In this document: positions 23,487-35,557 of the stretch, piece after piece
Position numbering within the stretch: position 1 is the stretch's first letter
Layout: each line of letters starts with the position of its first letter
NCBI GenBank assembly: GCA_021613535.1
Contig: CP075492.1
Span: 14,012,001 to 14,076,000, forward strand
Origin: Adineta vaga
Lineage: Eukaryota; Rotifera
Direction of reading: 5' to 3'
Length of the DNA: 64,000 nucleotides
Program-made: the position numbers and the translations under genes
Notes under the pieces: generated by a model
The model's database searches: none
Told to the model about the DNA's origin: nothing
Seen by the model: only the letters and a program-made list of their open reading frames with translations

Positions 23487-26400
23487 ATGGCCGACATGAA
23501 TGATGATACAACTGCTGATACTGATACAATAACTAGTGACAGTGATCTCGATAGCTCTTCACATGCTTCTACTGTAGAAGAGTCAGATAGTGATGCTGAT
23601 GACAAAGACGAATATGATCTTAGTTGTGATGATCGTTTCGAACAACTCTACAAAGGTTTGTTTCAATCGTTTCAACGTTCTACAAGTGATTTATCAAATG
23701 ACAAGATTCAATTTGATTTTAATTCGTCATCGCGTTCATCTCTATCGTCGGAATCATTATATTTGGATGAAATTGAATCATTTTTCAATGATGACGATAC
23801 ATCTCTTTCTACATTAACATCAGCTATTATGATAACTGAAGAAAATGCAAATCTATTTGAACCACCAATACAGAATAATAAAATCTTTGTAGGTTCTATT
23901 CCAAAGAATACAACTGAATATTCATTGAAATTGTTTTTCAATCAACTTGGATATACACATATAACTGATATTCATGGACCAATATATACGGTAAGTTATT
24001 TCAATGAATGATACTCTCCCAGATCAAAATATTCTCCATTAAAATTATTTTCTAGGAAGACCAGCGTATACCTGGTTATGCTTTTGTTTTTTTCGATTCT
24101 GATGCTAAGGCAGCCGAGATATTAACTGATTATTCAATGAAATCACGAATCTTCAAATTAAACGGACATCCACTTCGTTTGACAAAAGCCAATGCACGTG
24201 TATCTAAGAAACAATCGTATCCTACGAATGAATCACATATTCATACATTCTCTTTAACATCGCTTATGTATGGAACATTGATTGGAACAGCAGCGATGCA
24301 GAATATTATTGATCAATCAACACGAAATGAACGTAAAACTATTTCGACATACGGTTACATAATTCATCAAATTTTGAATAGATTACTCGTATCATCTACA
24401 TTAAATATCGATACGAAAGCGAGAAAATTTTCAATTGATATTAGTCTTCGACAAAATACAGCAGAACAGCGTTGTATTCAGGCAAAATATCGATTTGAAT
24501 GGAATTTTTGCGAGTAAGTATTGTTTATTTACTTTTATACAGAGCCAAGTTTATAAAAACACATAATACTCTTTGATATTCGTAGTCTGAAAAGAAGCAA
24601 AATCATGCCGGTAGTTACGCACGGTTTATCATTGTCTTATCAAAATCCAACTATTGACTCAATCGATCCATCAATCTTTTTTCTATGTGAAATTCGTCGA
24701 GCACCTTACATAAGTTATGTTAAGCAGACAGTTGATGGTACTGATAATCTTGAGATTCGCCTGCCTGGTTTAATACTTGTTGGTCGTGCAAATGCATGGC
24801 TTTTTCGCATTAAATCAGAAGCAAGCATCTATAAAGAATTTGTTGATTTGCTCCATAAGTATCGTCTATGTGAAAAGCATATTCAAGGTAGTAATATTAT
24901 ACATTTATTAAAATCAGCCAATGATGATTCTCAACGACTTACCCACATTGATACTTTGTCAATGAATGAGTGGAATCAAAAGCATCGAGAAGCTATCATT
25001 GAATTTAAATTAAATCGTTGGCCTTCATTTCCGTTTGAAACTAAATTTGAACTGATGAAGCTCATCTCAAAACATATTATCACAATAAATGATCTGATCT
25101 TAGATGAACGATTGGAATCTATACTTAGTAAGATGAGTCAGAATACGCTGATTGTCTGCGTTGGTAAGTAAATTCTATATATCAGAAATATTGCTTCATT
25201 GCTTTGTTTTTCTTCACTATTAGATAAAATCATTGAATTTTCTCATCTCTGGCAACCAACAAGCGAAGATCCAATCGAAGAGAACTGGAATGATGAATCA
25301 AATCCCAACATTGAAACGAATGCTGAAGATTCAGTAACAAACACGTACCAGTTACTAAAACCTCTTCATTCAGCTACGGGCATGCGCATAGATTCTGTAT
25401 CATCTTCTACTATCACAGTAGAGATAAATGGTCTTAACTTACGTAAACTACATTCTTCAACGGTTGGTTATTTCGGTTCTTTGAGTCGCCTAATATGTCT
25501 TGCACTAGATGAACTTAATCGTACGTATCAGTTATGTCAAACAGAAACAGGTGCATATGTAACAAGACAAGAGATGCGACAATCTCAGTCGAATGAACTA
25601 TCTTTCATCCGTAAGATTTTTATCACTCCAACAAGTATCCATTATGAAGGACCACATCCAGAACAGTATTGTGCAGTAACACGTCAGTTTGCTAATGTAC
25701 AACATTGTTTTCTACGTGTTAGTTTTCGCGATGAAGGTATGATAACGAAATCACGTAGAAAAAAAACTAGCTTTCCGATGCATCTTGTCTTCTACTATAG
25801 ATTATCGTAAACTAAAGAATGGTTCGAAATCAATGATTGTAATCTACAAACACATTTTAAAAATACTCAATAACGGCTTGACTATATGTGGACGAAAATA
25901 TGAATTTCTTGCTTTTTCATCATCACAATTACGTGAACATTCATGCTGGATGTTTTCAAGTGAAAACATAAATCATGTATCATGTGATGAGATTCGAGAA
26001 TCATTAGGCAACTTTCAAAATATTCATCCAGTAGCAAAAATGGCAGCTCGAGTAAGGATACTTCTTCGCCACTATTTTTTCTTACGAATCGAAGATTCAA
26101 TGGTTGATATTTGTTTTATTTTAGCTTGGTCAGTCGTTTTCCACAACTACTAAAGGAAAACAGCTATCAGAAGGTTCATATACGGTTATTTCAGATGCTG
26201 AATCGCCAGATCCTTATAAAGCATTGTATACCGATGGAATAGGAATTATTAAACTAGAATTTGCTAAAGAACTTTCTGAACAAATGAAGCTCGATTTTAT
26301 CCCATCAGCATTTCAGGTGCGATGTGGTGGATATAAAGGTATCTGACGTATTTTTGTTGAATAAATAATAGATCATTTGCTTGATGTACTTTTAGGAATG

Positions 26401-28531
26401 GTTTGTGTTGATATAGCAGACAAACTTAAAGATAATCCAAAAGTTAACGTTGCTTTTCGTTTATCAATGGAAAAATTCGAATCTAAGAATGTTTCGTTCG
26501 ATATTGTTCGAGTGTCAAGTTTTTCATTGAGCTATTTAAATCGTCAAATGATTCTACTATTGTCATCTCGTGATGTACCCGATTGTGTTTTTCATAGTTT
26601 ACAGAATAGAATGATCGATGAAGTGATGTCAATTACCAATGATGTTCGATTAGCTTGTAATACTTTAGAAAAGTTTAATAAAAAAACAGGCGGAAATGGA
26701 ACTCATAATTTATTGATTGGTTTTTTGTCACGCTTTGGATTGACGAACGAACGATTTATTCAACAAATACTACTATGTTTTCAAGCATTTCAATTGAAAC
26801 GATTACGTACGAAAGCACAGATTTTGATCGAAAATGGATGTATGTTGTATGGTGTTGTTGATGAAACAAGCACTTTAAAATATCAAAAAGTATTTATTCA
26901 AGTTGATCGAGGTGAAAATGACAAGCCAAAAATTATCCAGGGTCCCGTAATTGTTTGTCGACATCCTTGTTTACATCCAGGTTAGATGTTATTTTCTTTT
27001 AATGTAGAATGAATAGTCCGTGTAAATTCATACTAGAGTAGAGAGTCTTTAATTAAACTTTATAGATAAACCGGAAACTTATCTATTTTTTGAAAACTTT
27101 CCATATGCAAATACATGTATGTACAATGTCTATGTTCCTATGTTTATTATAAGGAGATATTCGTTGTTATGAAGCTGTGGATAATCCTTTACTGCATAGT
27201 TTGAAGAATGTAATTGTATTTCCTATGGATGGACCTAAATCAATGACAGCAGAACTAGCTGGTGGTGATTTAGATGGCGATACATTTTGGATCAGTTGGG
27301 AACCACAATTACTATTTAGTGAAAATTATCCGGCGCTTTGCTATGATAATCAGACATATAGAACGAATAATGCAAATGATGATCGATCAAATCAAACGTA
27401 TGGGATTGTCGACATTTGCCGTTTCTTTGTTGAATATATAGAAGCCGATAATCTTGGTGTCATTGCAAACTGGCATATGGCACTTGCAGATTTACATGGT
27501 GTTGAAGATAAACGATGCTTAACTTTAGCTGAGATGCACAGGTAGAAATGAAAGCTATATGTTTAGAGTAAAAATATCCCTTTTTTTAAATCTAGTATTG
27601 CCGTCGATTTTGTCAAAACGGGTCGGCGTTCAAAGTTTTTATCTAAAGAGCTTCGGCCACTTAGATTTCCTGATTTCATGGAGAAAAGAGACAAACCAGA
27701 ATACATTTCACCATCGATTCTGGGTCAATTGTATCGAGAGGCAAAAAAATACACTATCAATCTCAATCCGAATCAAAATTCTACTTATAAATCATTCCCA
27801 TATTCGTCCTTGCTCGTCGATGGATATTCCTTTTATATTAACGATGCTAAAATGCTCAAACAGGAATACGATCATGAATGTAAGTAACATATAAATAATA
27901 AAAAGCTTAACTCTTCTGTCCTTTCAGTACGACGAATTATGCGGCATTATGGAATATATCGGGAGGGAGAAATCATATCTGGTTACATACTGAAATTTAT
28001 GAGTAAACAATATGCTAAAGAAGGTAAAATCTTTGAATTATCTAATGAAATTGCTCATGTGATTAGAACGATGCGTAACAGGTAAGATAATGATATAAGT
28101 TAGCAATTTTTGAATTTTCGATCAATCTTAGATATATTCAAGAGTTCTGGGAAGAGTTTTATCTAGTGCCATCATCAATTGAAGAGCATCAAGAGGAGAA
28201 TAATCGTCTTTGGCGGGAAGTAGGTCCAAAATTAACATGGCAAAATCAGTTAGAACAAGCTGATTTCCATAAAAAACACACAATTCAAGTAGAACAAAAA
28301 GCATCAGCCTGGTTTTATATAACATATAAAAAAAGAAGAAAACACAAGAAATCTGTAACAAATCAACGAGAACAATTTTACAGTTTTGCCTGGCTGATTT
28401 ATCCAGTACTATTTAATATTTACGAGAATCATCGAAATGAAACAGTAGATGATATTGAAAAAGGTAACGGAAGACGACGAAAGAAAAAACAAAAACGACG
28501 ACGTCGACAAAAGAACAGAAGAGGACACTAA
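23487..28531 (+). CDS. Cellular RNA-dependent RNA polymerase with N-terminal RRM
   Basis: Eleven exons (23487-23990, 24056-24513, 24586-25163, 25224-25736, 25801-26051, 26125-26338, 26396-26980, 27154-27541, 27596-27879, 27928-28081, 28132-28531) total 4,329 nt and encode 1,442 residues with no disruption. The N-terminus is Asp/Ser-rich. An RRM follows (residues about 132-210; RNP2 KIFVGSI, RNP1 GYAFVFF). The polymerase core shows CGRKYEFLAFSSSQLRE, KMAARLGQSFS, the LNRQ block, HPCLHPGD and the catalytic DLDGD (1073-1077), then AVDFVKTG and KASAWFY. The last 25 residues are strongly basic. Enzymes of this QDE-1/RDR family copy RNA to feed small-RNA silencing. Introns are 48-73 nt except one of 173 nt. 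All junctions preserve frame, so the gene looks functional. Confidence 0.95.
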
Positions 28532-28662
28532 AATTTGACAATGCTTTATTTGTATAATTAATATACAAGAATATATAATTCCTTATACATATAATAAATA
28601 TGATTCTGCCATTTTTCTTCTCATAATTATGTAAAATTACTAAAACAAATAAATGTTCACAT
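28532..28662. other. 3' region shared by convergent genes
   Basis: AT-rich DNA with AATAAA-like words on both strands. On the minus strand an AATAAA lies just past the stop of the fragment at 28663. Confidence 0.4.
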
Positions 28663-28890
28663 TTATTGACAATCGAATTCTATATCTCCATCTTTGTAAA
28701 TCGCTTGAAATTCTTTCCATGTTTGATATTTCGTTGCTTTTTCATCGAAATCTTCATGATGTAGATATGGTGCATGAAGAAAATAATATTTAATTGTATA
28801 GCAAACCCTATCTTGGTCAGGCGAATTACTTGCGTGTACAAGTTGAAAGAGCAAAGACATATTCAAACGATGGAAATCAAGTTCAAGATT
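28663..28890 (-). pseudogene. Unidentified C-terminal exon or gene fragment
   Basis: About 75 codons end at a TAA, beginning after an in-frame stop near 28890 and with no clear acceptor. The reading LVHASNSPDQDRVCYTIKYYF followed by LHHEDFDEK and TWKEFQAIYKDGD looks like the end of a globular enzyme. The H-x-S-x-N...R order weakly recalls the 2-oxoglutarate-binding end of phytanoyl-CoA-dioxygenase-like proteins, but this is a guess. No upstream exon was found. Confidence 0.3.
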
Positions 28891-29219
28891 TCATGATATA
28901 TATATATACAATGACATTGAAAACTAAATTTATCTACCGGTTGTGCAATAGCCTTATAGATAGAAGAAGAGATATTAAGTAAATATTGTTTTGACCCAAT
29001 ATCAACGCATGTTCTTCAGAGAATCGATGGAGTGAAACACAAAGATGATTTTCTCTCATTCGCTGTTAAGAACAAACAATCTGTAGTTATTGTGTAGAAT
29101 TTTAAAATGACAACAAATATTAAAAACATTCGAGAGGAACAGAGAGAAAAAAATCCAACGTGTTCGTCTATGTGAATTCGTACAAATCAATTTAGAGGAG
29201 AAACGAACGAATTTTTAAA
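28891..29219. other. Intergenic
   Basis: No gene is seen. It precedes the GT23-like gene and should contain its promoter. Confidence 0.4.
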
Positions 29220-30251
29220 ATGTGTAAAATTGAAAGAAAGAAATTGTTTATATTTTTATCAATATTTTTCGCTCTTATCATCATTATTACTCTTCTGTAC
29301 GTAACTTACAATCAATATAACACATATCCACTAATACTATCAACAGGCTACAATTGTTCCTGTTCATTTCAATGTATTTCAACATGTCAATCTATGAACA
29401 ACACAAATCGTACATTTCTTTATATTAAATGGGGACATGGTGGATTTTGTAGTGAATTGAATCAATTATTATTAGCATTTGCTTATAGTGTATCAACACA
29501 ACGACATTTCCTTATTGATAGTTATGCATGGAATTATGGAAACTTTTCCGATTATTTTTATTTACCATCAACAAACGATTATTTCCAAATAAATCGTACG
29601 CATTTGGTTCAAAGTAATGAACAAAATGAATTGGTTAATCATCTAAAAACTACAGGTGTTGGTATGCAGCTAAATCTATTTTGGATCGCTTCTTTAGAAG
29701 TACAATCGATTGAAAAACTTCGTTATGTGGCACACTATCTATGGAAATCAATATCGAAAGAAACATCGGAGTTTATTCATCGTTACAAACTAAACATTTT
29801 ATCAGATTATATTGGGATTCACGTTCGACGAGGAGATAAACTCATTGAAGAAGCACGTGAAATACCGTTAAGTAGATATATTACATCGATTGAATCAGTT
29901 TTGTATAATGATACAAGTATTCAATCGATATTTGTTGCTTCAGATGATCAGAGTGTTGTAGAAAATTTAAGTCAATTGAAACCAGCATGGAAATTCATGA
30001 ATATAAAGAGAAATAAGTCTCAAAGAATAAGTAGATTTGGTCATTTTCAACAAAATTTTAATCAACAAACACAGAAAGAGAAATTATTTGAGACACGTTT
30101 ATTTTTATGTGAATTGCAAATGTTTATAGAAGCCAAATATGTTATATGTGGGATGTCATCAAATGTTTGTCGATTTATACAAATTTTAAGACATCAACAT
30201 TCATCTACGGTCATTTCATTGGATAAATTATGGAGTGTAACATATAAATAA
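29220..30251 (+). CDS. GT23-like (alpha-1,6) fucosyltransferase, type II membrane protein
   Basis: An intronless 343-residue protein has a short basic cytosolic end (KIERKK), a signal-anchor helix (residues about 9-29) and a lumenal domain with several N-glycosylation sequons. IGIHVRRGDK matches the GDP-fucose-binding HVRRxDK motif of FUT8/NodZ. The C-terminal CELQMFIEAKYVICGMSSNV aligns in pattern with the FUT8 segment that ends in a VC-x2-SS-x-VCR motif. It probably acts in the Golgi, transferring fucose to glycans. It is shorter than FUT8 and lacks its coiled coil and SH3 domains. The exact acceptor cannot be told from the sequence. The start was chosen because the anchor follows directly. 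Confidence 0.75.
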   Translation: MCKIERKKLFIFLSIFFALIIIITLLYVTYNQYNTYPLILSTGYNCSCSFQCISTCQSMNNTNRTFLYIKWGHGGFCSELNQLLLAFAYSVSTQRHFLIDSYAWNYGNFSDYFYLPSTNDYFQINRTHLVQSNEQNELVNHLKTTGVGMQLNLFWIASLEVQSIEKLRYVAHYLWKSISKETSEFIHRYKLNILSDYIGIHVRRGDKLIEEAREIPLSRYITSIESVLYNDTSIQSIFVASDDQSVVENLSQLKPAWKFMNIKRNKSQRISRFGHFQQNFNQQTQKEKLFETRLFLCELQMFIEAKYVICGMSSNVCRFIQILRHQHSSTVISLDKLWSVTYK

Positions 30252-30292
30252 CAATCAGGTAGCTGTAGGAAGACATCAGTGCTGCTGCCACC

Positions 30293-30690
30293 TTAGTTTG
30301 CGACTATGATGTCAACCTTTTTATCATTATTAACATAAGTTACTGACAAAGATTGTGATTGTGAATTAATATAAGTTGGACTTGTACACGCTGTTTGAGG
30401 AAGAAATGTACCATCACGGGCATGAATAAGAAGACCAACATTGTTTGTATTATAGTTTGCAACAATAATATCGAGTTTATTATTACTGTCTATATCAACT
30501 ATGAATAAAGAAAATGGCCTTGAACTTGCACCAGTCGAATAAACTGTTTGTGTATTGAATATTCTACTACAATAAGAGAAAGAATACTTCAAGCATTTTC
30601 GAAAATGGGCAAGCCATACCTGTGATTTTGCTGTTGTCAAAGTCATAAACCATTGCAGTACTTGAAGGGACAAATTCTTACGGATGCCAT
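30293..30690 (-). pseudogene. FG-GAP/VCBS-repeat protein fragment
   Basis: One clear repeat unit and part of a second are readable: FSLFIVDIDSNNKLDIIVANY and, at the end, VTYVNNDKKVDIIVAN followed by a stop. These are FG-GAP/VCBS beta-propeller blades with Asp-rich calcium loops. A further upstream piece (30615-30690; STAMVYDFDNSKIT) ends at a donor, but the next acceptor does not restore frame. Neither an N-terminus nor the remaining blades are present. It is a decayed remnant of a large surface-type protein. Confidence 0.55.
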
Positions 30691-31322
30691 TTCTTCAGTG
30701 AAAGGAAGGCATTGTGATGAATTAACGAACTATCGAGCACAGCTGTGTTACAAGATTTATATTGAAATGCACATAGAGTAATATGTGAAAGAGTATTCGG
30801 CATTTTCTTCTACACAAATATGATCTTAGAAAATAAATGTTAAAGTAGTTCTAATTTTCTTTCAGTTAATCAAGTTGATAAGATTAGATTTATAGAACAT
30901 GAAAACTGGTAAATCTTATTTTTCTTGCAAGTCGTTGATACATCAAATATAATTATAGAAAAAATTGCGAATTTATCTATCGATTATTCATACATTCACA
31001 ACGTAACGCATAGGTTCTTCTCTATAGATACTTTCACGTTCTACAGAATTCGATTTATTCGATACTCAACATGCGAAAATAATCCAACAAACAAAAATCA
31101 AAACAATGATCATGTTTTGCTTTTTTTGTTGTATATGAATAATATAACCTTGAATAGTATAATGGATAGTGCCTTTTTCTTCTCCTTCTCTCTCTCTCTC
31201 ATAACGTCATCGCGATAGCCACATTAAGAAAATAAACCCAACGATGCGCACTAAATAGAAAAAAGACAAAACCACTCGTATACTTTGTACTCTCGCGGTT
31301 ACGCACGTTAAATATAAATCGT
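30691..31322. other. Intergenic
   Basis: No supported gene. A short CT-rich run (TCTCTCTCTCTC, about 31187-31199) lies upstream of the tryparedoxin-like gene. Confidence 0.45.
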
Positions 31323-31838
31323 ATGGCTGGCCTAGCAAAAATCTTAAATGGACATGTTTTAAATAGATCTAACGAACGAGTCAATTTGAAAGATAGAAAA
31401 TATCAAGGACAAGTCTTCGGTCTCTATTTTGGTGCTTCTTGGTAAGAAGTTCAATTTATTTTTCTTTGAATAAAATCCAGAGATTCGCTGTTGGTTTCTT
31501 TTTTACATAGGTGTCAACCCTGTCGTGCATTTACTTCACTTTTAAGTGAGATTTATGAAGAATTCCATCGAGAAAAACAGTTCAAAGTTATCTTTGTCAG
31601 TGCAGATTCTGATGAGCGATCTTACAAAGAATATTACAAATCAATGCCTTGGCTAGCGATCGATTTTAGAGATCAACATATACGAGATACCTTAATAACG
31701 AACTATAACGTCACTGATGTTCCAAAATTAATTTTACTCGATGGTGATTCAGGCAAAACGCTTTGTACAAATGCCAAAGAACAAATTCTGCATTTAGATA
31801 CAGAAGGAAAAAATTTTCCATGGAAATCATCAAGATAA
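31323..31838 (+). CDS. Tryparedoxin/nucleoredoxin-like protein
   Basis: Two exons (31323-31441 and 31511-31838) joined by a 69-nt intron encode 148 residues. The intron splits the active-site Trp codon. The active site is W40-C41-Q42-P43-C44 (WCQPC), close to the WCPPC of tryparedoxins. The thioredoxin fold continues with VIFVSADSDE, the MPWLAIDF segment and the cis-Pro region VTDVPKLILLD. It is expected to be a cytosolic dithiol-disulfide oxidoreductase. Its length fits a single-domain nucleoredoxin-like protein. The C-terminus GKNFPWKSSR is typical of this group. Confidence 0.9.
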
Positions 31839-32040
31839 ACTAAGTCTCCCATTATTTTTCTGTCTTTTCTATTCATGCTATATGTTTTACACATTCGAAA
31901 TAAAAGAAAAGAAATAGTTCTATGTGACATCTATCGTCTTTTGATTTTATGATAATGGTTGAAATATTTGACCAATGTGTAACAATTAGTCTACGTAGTA
32001 TAGTATAGGTTTTTCGTATTTCGATGAAGAAGTTGATTAT

Positions 32041-32979
32041 ATGATTGACGCCGTATCAATTGATCTTTTTCGAGATTTATTTCCTCATCTATGGCGATTA
32101 TTGGTTCCTTCAGTTCTTATGCAACTAATTATCAATGCACCATGTTCCTATTTTCGTTTGATGGATAATTTTACTGGTTTAATTGAATTTATACCAGGTC
32201 TTATTTGGTCACTGTATTATAGTTGGCAAAGACAGAATTATTCGTTAGAATTTCGTCAGATATTTGTAACATTATGTGTTTGTTTATGGTCATTACGATT
32301 AGGTGGATTTTTGATCTATCGTATGTTGATTATCGGTCCTTTAGATACTCGAATTGACAATTTGAGAAGAAAATATGGCCAATTGGGAGTTCTTGGTTTT
32401 TGGTGTGGACCACATGGATTTTGGTCGTTTATTTGTTGTTTACCAGTAACTTTATTACATACATTACCATTGATCGAAGGAAAATCCAATATTTCAGATT
32501 GGATTGGAATAACGATATGGTTATGTGGATTTATTATGGAAACCTGGGCAGATCGAAATAAGTTACAAGCTAAACTAGTCCGAGAAGGAAAATACTATCA
32601 TCTTGGTGTCTTATGGAATTATTGTCGTAATCCGAATCATTGTGGTGAAGTCTTCTGCTGGTTAGGATTATCAATTATTGGTTTCAATCTATTTTTTCAT
32701 CAATCCTCCTATCAATATAATCTATGTATATTCGTTTTATTATTAATTGGTCCATTATTTACTTTATCTGCGATGTTATTCGAAGCTACATTAACATCGG
32801 AAATTAAAAATAATCAACGATTCGGCCATCAATTAGATTATCTTCAATATAGAAAGCAAACTTCTATTCTTTGGCCAATACCATCAATATTTTATCTTCG
32901 GCTACCCAGTTGGATACGAAAAATTTGTTTTTTTGAATTTAATTTATATAGTGAAGGATTGAAGAAGCAGATTGAATAA
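32041..32979 (+). CDS. DUF1295-type multi-pass membrane protein
   Basis: An intronless 312-residue protein with about seven hydrophobic helices. The C-terminal half has the DUF1295/steroid-5-alpha-reductase hallmark NYCRNPNHCGEVFCWLGL, preceded by ADRNKLQAK and followed by LFTLSAMLFEATLTSE. Family members are membrane reductases or methyltransferase-like enzymes acting on lipids; the reaction here is unknown. It differs strongly from the second such protein at 59.9-60.7 kb. The lack of introns may hint at horizontal or retro-copied origin. Confidence 0.75.
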   Translation: MIDAVSIDLFRDLFPHLWRLLVPSVLMQLIINAPCSYFRLMDNFTGLIEFIPGLIWSLYYSWQRQNYSLEFRQIFVTLCVCLWSLRLGGFLIYRMLIIGPLDTRIDNLRRKYGQLGVLGFWCGPHGFWSFICCLPVTLLHTLPLIEGKSNISDWIGITIWLCGFIMETWADRNKLQAKLVREGKYYHLGVLWNYCRNPNHCGEVFCWLGLSIIGFNLFFHQSSYQYNLCIFVLLLIGPLFTLSAMLFEATLTSEIKNNQRFGHQLDYLQYRKQTSILWPIPSIFYLRLPSWIRKICFFEFNLYSEGLKKQIE

Positions 32980-33532
32980 AAAACAATTTTTTTTTCATAT
33001 AAATAATGCTTTTTATCTATAGGAGGAAATGTGAGTGTGAGTATTGTATCGTATTGTTCTACCATGTTGAGGATGGCATAGTCAACAGAAGGGTCTGGAT
33101 GGATTTTCGATAACATAAGTGTCATTGAACTAGCGGATGACTATTCGCTTTGTCGGTGGGCCAAGGTAACGATTAATTTAAGCGCTAATTATATTTTCAA
33201 ATGTCACATAGTACATATTAGAAAGTAATAGTGAGCTATCCAGACGACGCATCTTAACTTTCTCAAAAAAGCATTTCTGTATATCACAGATGCAGATTTT
33301 ATTTTGCTTTTTATCAGGAAAGTAACTTAAATACGAAGATTAACCTTCATCATAGGCAAAGCAGGATATATCGTCAGTTTTTCTTTCTTCTACAAAAGAA
33401 ATTCTCAATAATATCTAGTAATGAATCATAGTTTTGCATCAAATGATCGCGATTTTTTATTTTGTTAAATTCTCATACAATCAGCTGGGCCATGAGTCTA
33501 ATCAAAAAAAAAAAGAGAAAGACGAACAATAA
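32980..33532. other. Intergenic, convergent 3' ends
   Basis: A T-rich tract follows the DUF1295 stop. No gene or RNA is recognised. Confidence 0.45.
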
Positions 33533-34537
33533 TTAATTAGTGTTTATTGTGTGTCGTTGAGTAAGGCCAATAGAGACAGTATTTGACTGTTCTCTTTCTG
33601 GTCGTTTGATGATTTTCAATATGAATTGCTTGATTTCTTGACGAAAAGCTTTCGATACAGTAATGTATAGATAGAAAGTAATACAATAATTTAAATAGAA
33701 TAAAACAATAAGTATGAAAAAAAACATGAATCCTTCAATTGCAATACGATTCACACTTTTATTTAATACATCACTTGCTAATACGGTATAAAGTGTATTA
33801 ATTGGAAAAGGAATTGTAAGAATCAAACCAATGATAATTTCAACTAAAACAAGTTTCATCAAAGTAACGTCTCGTTTTGATAGAACATTTCGTGTTTGGT
33901 TGTCAGTTTGTATTTGAGGTTGGACACGAATACGAACTGTTTTCAAATTCTTTGCAGTAAGATAAGCGAAAATTATTTGTGTAACTGGCAGAATTAAACC
34001 ATAAATAAAAATCTGATAAAAACTAAAAAATAGTCCATATGTGCCAGATGGAAAACATTGATTGTTTTGAATAGTTTCCTTAATTGGTAAATGTATTGAA
34101 ACTAACATCCCAAATAAAGTCAATCCAATAATTATTTTAATTGCCATTTTTGGTTTTGTGAGGCCACGTATTTTAACATTAGTTGAACACACTGCAAAAC
34201 GATCCATGCATGCCAATGATATCATTATTTTATACATAAGTGTTGAAGATTGTAAAAGATAACCTCGAAAGCGACAAAGAAAAAGTGATTGAGTAAATGG
34301 ATCTGGTGGATTATAGGCAGTATACATATTTGTACCAATTCCACAACTAATACCAATAATAGTAAAGGTTGCAGCAACTAATAAATATAATGAACAGGAA
34401 TTTTTTCGATGATGTTTTTGACTGAAGATAAGTATGATAAATAAAGTACCAATAATACCTAATGTTAAAGATATAGGAAAGCCATAACGGATAATACCTT
34501 GTTGTATAGATGCGAGAGAAGCAGCGAGAGATGACAT
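33533..34537 (-). CDS. Rhodopsin-class GPCR, peptide-receptor-like
   Basis: Intronless, 334 residues, seven helices. TM1 reads LGIIGTLFIILIF, with Thr replacing the usual Asn of GN. TM2 starts CSLYLLVAATF. TM3 ends CMDRFAVCSS-like (MDRFAVCSTN). TM6 contains TIPFPINTLY. TM7 ends NYCITFYLYITVSKAFRQE. The loop-2 Cys is in NNQCFPSG. It is most similar in layout to the receptor at 49.8-50.8 kb (RYG start, MDRFA/IDRYA, YICVSK/YITVSK), so these two look like close paralogues. The ligand is unknown. Confidence 0.85.
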   Translation of the reverse strand: MSSLAASLASIQQGIIRYGFPISLTLGIIGTLFIILIFSQKHHRKNSCSLYLLVAATFTIIGISCGIGTNMYTAYNPPDPFTQSLFLCRFRGYLLQSSTLMYKIMISLACMDRFAVCSTNVKIRGLTKPKMAIKIIIGLTLFGMLVSIHLPIKETIQNNQCFPSGTYGLFFSFYQIFIYGLILPVTQIIFAYLTAKNLKTVRIRVQPQIQTDNQTRNVLSKRDVTLMKLVLVEIIIGLILTIPFPINTLYTVLASDVLNKSVNRIAIEGFMFFFILIVLFYLNYCITFYLYITVSKAFRQEIKQFILKIIKRPEREQSNTVSIGLTQRHTINTN

Positions 34538-35557
34538 AATAAATATTTGTGAACTAATAAATAAAATAAAGGAATTATTTTTATTCTATAAAATTTTCTT
34601 GTTTTAGTTTTTTGTATTTAGCTTGCACTTTTCAAACTAGTTCTCTATGTATTACTTGATTTTATGGTCAAATAAATTCTGTACAACTCATAAGAAGGTT
34701 TATTTTACAAAGCAACTTAAATTTCATTCCCGCTAAACTCTGATGTGACGTCAATGTTTGTCAAATGTCATAATCAGAAGATTACAAAATTACGGGGTGG
34801 GTGTGGGTACTCTTTAATTAGGACCCACACCCTCACACATATTTCCATAACAACATAGTATCATACAAGATTTTACTTGTCTTAGCACTTTTCTCTACCG
34901 AATTGATACCAAATTACTTAACGGATACTCAATTTCGGATGATATGCTCAACGATTACCTAATTGTGGGTACGAAGAATATGAAAGAAGAATATAATTAA
35001 ATAACATTTACATCTAATCTACGTCGACCTCATGTATTATTTACAACAAAAGAAAAACAAATCTTCTACGTAATAGATCAATACTTACGTTGTTGCTCAT
35101 TTAAATAGAAGAAAGTGTCAATCGAAGATTCTTCCTCTCCTGATGAAGATTTTCCTCTTGTTCAAGTAAAAGTCATGAATCTGATAAGAAATTCTATTAA
35201 GACATGTGAGAATAGAGTATCAAATGTTTTCTTTGACTATAAAAAGCAAGATTTGTTCAAATTTCGACAGTGTCTGATATAAACCAGTTGAAAGAATGTA
35301 AGTAATGTTGTGAATTCTAGATGTTTTCACATTTCTTCCTAAATAAAACAGTAAAATACACTTTGTGCGACGATAGAGTACCTATATAGAAAATTACGAA
35401 GAAAGTTTTAAAACTGCTCTTGTTTTAATATTGATGTCGGTAAATGATTGTATTTTATTATAAGAATCAAGAAATCTCTAGTAAAAAGAGCTAATCTATT
35501 TCAGGAAATATCTTACGAATAAATATTTTCTAGTTGTTCCACTTGTTATTTAAATAA
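34538..35557. other. Divergent intergenic region between two GPCR genes
   Basis: About 1 kb containing both GPCR promoters. It includes an inverted pair of telomere-like tracts at 34794-34838. No gene is seen. Confidence 0.5.
34794..34838. repeat. Head-to-head telomere-like TGTGGG tracts
   Basis: GGGGTGGGTGTGGGT (34794-34808) faces ACCCACACCCTCACAC (34823-34838). The inner 8 bp, GTGTGGGT/ACCCACAC, are a perfect inverted repeat around a 14-nt AT-rich loop. TGTGGG is the known bdelloid telomere repeat. Confidence 0.65.

Noticed and set aside
28166-28531. Separate basic protein of 121 residues
   Set aside because: It is the last exon of the RdRP, joined in phase, and carries the family's KASAWFY segment.
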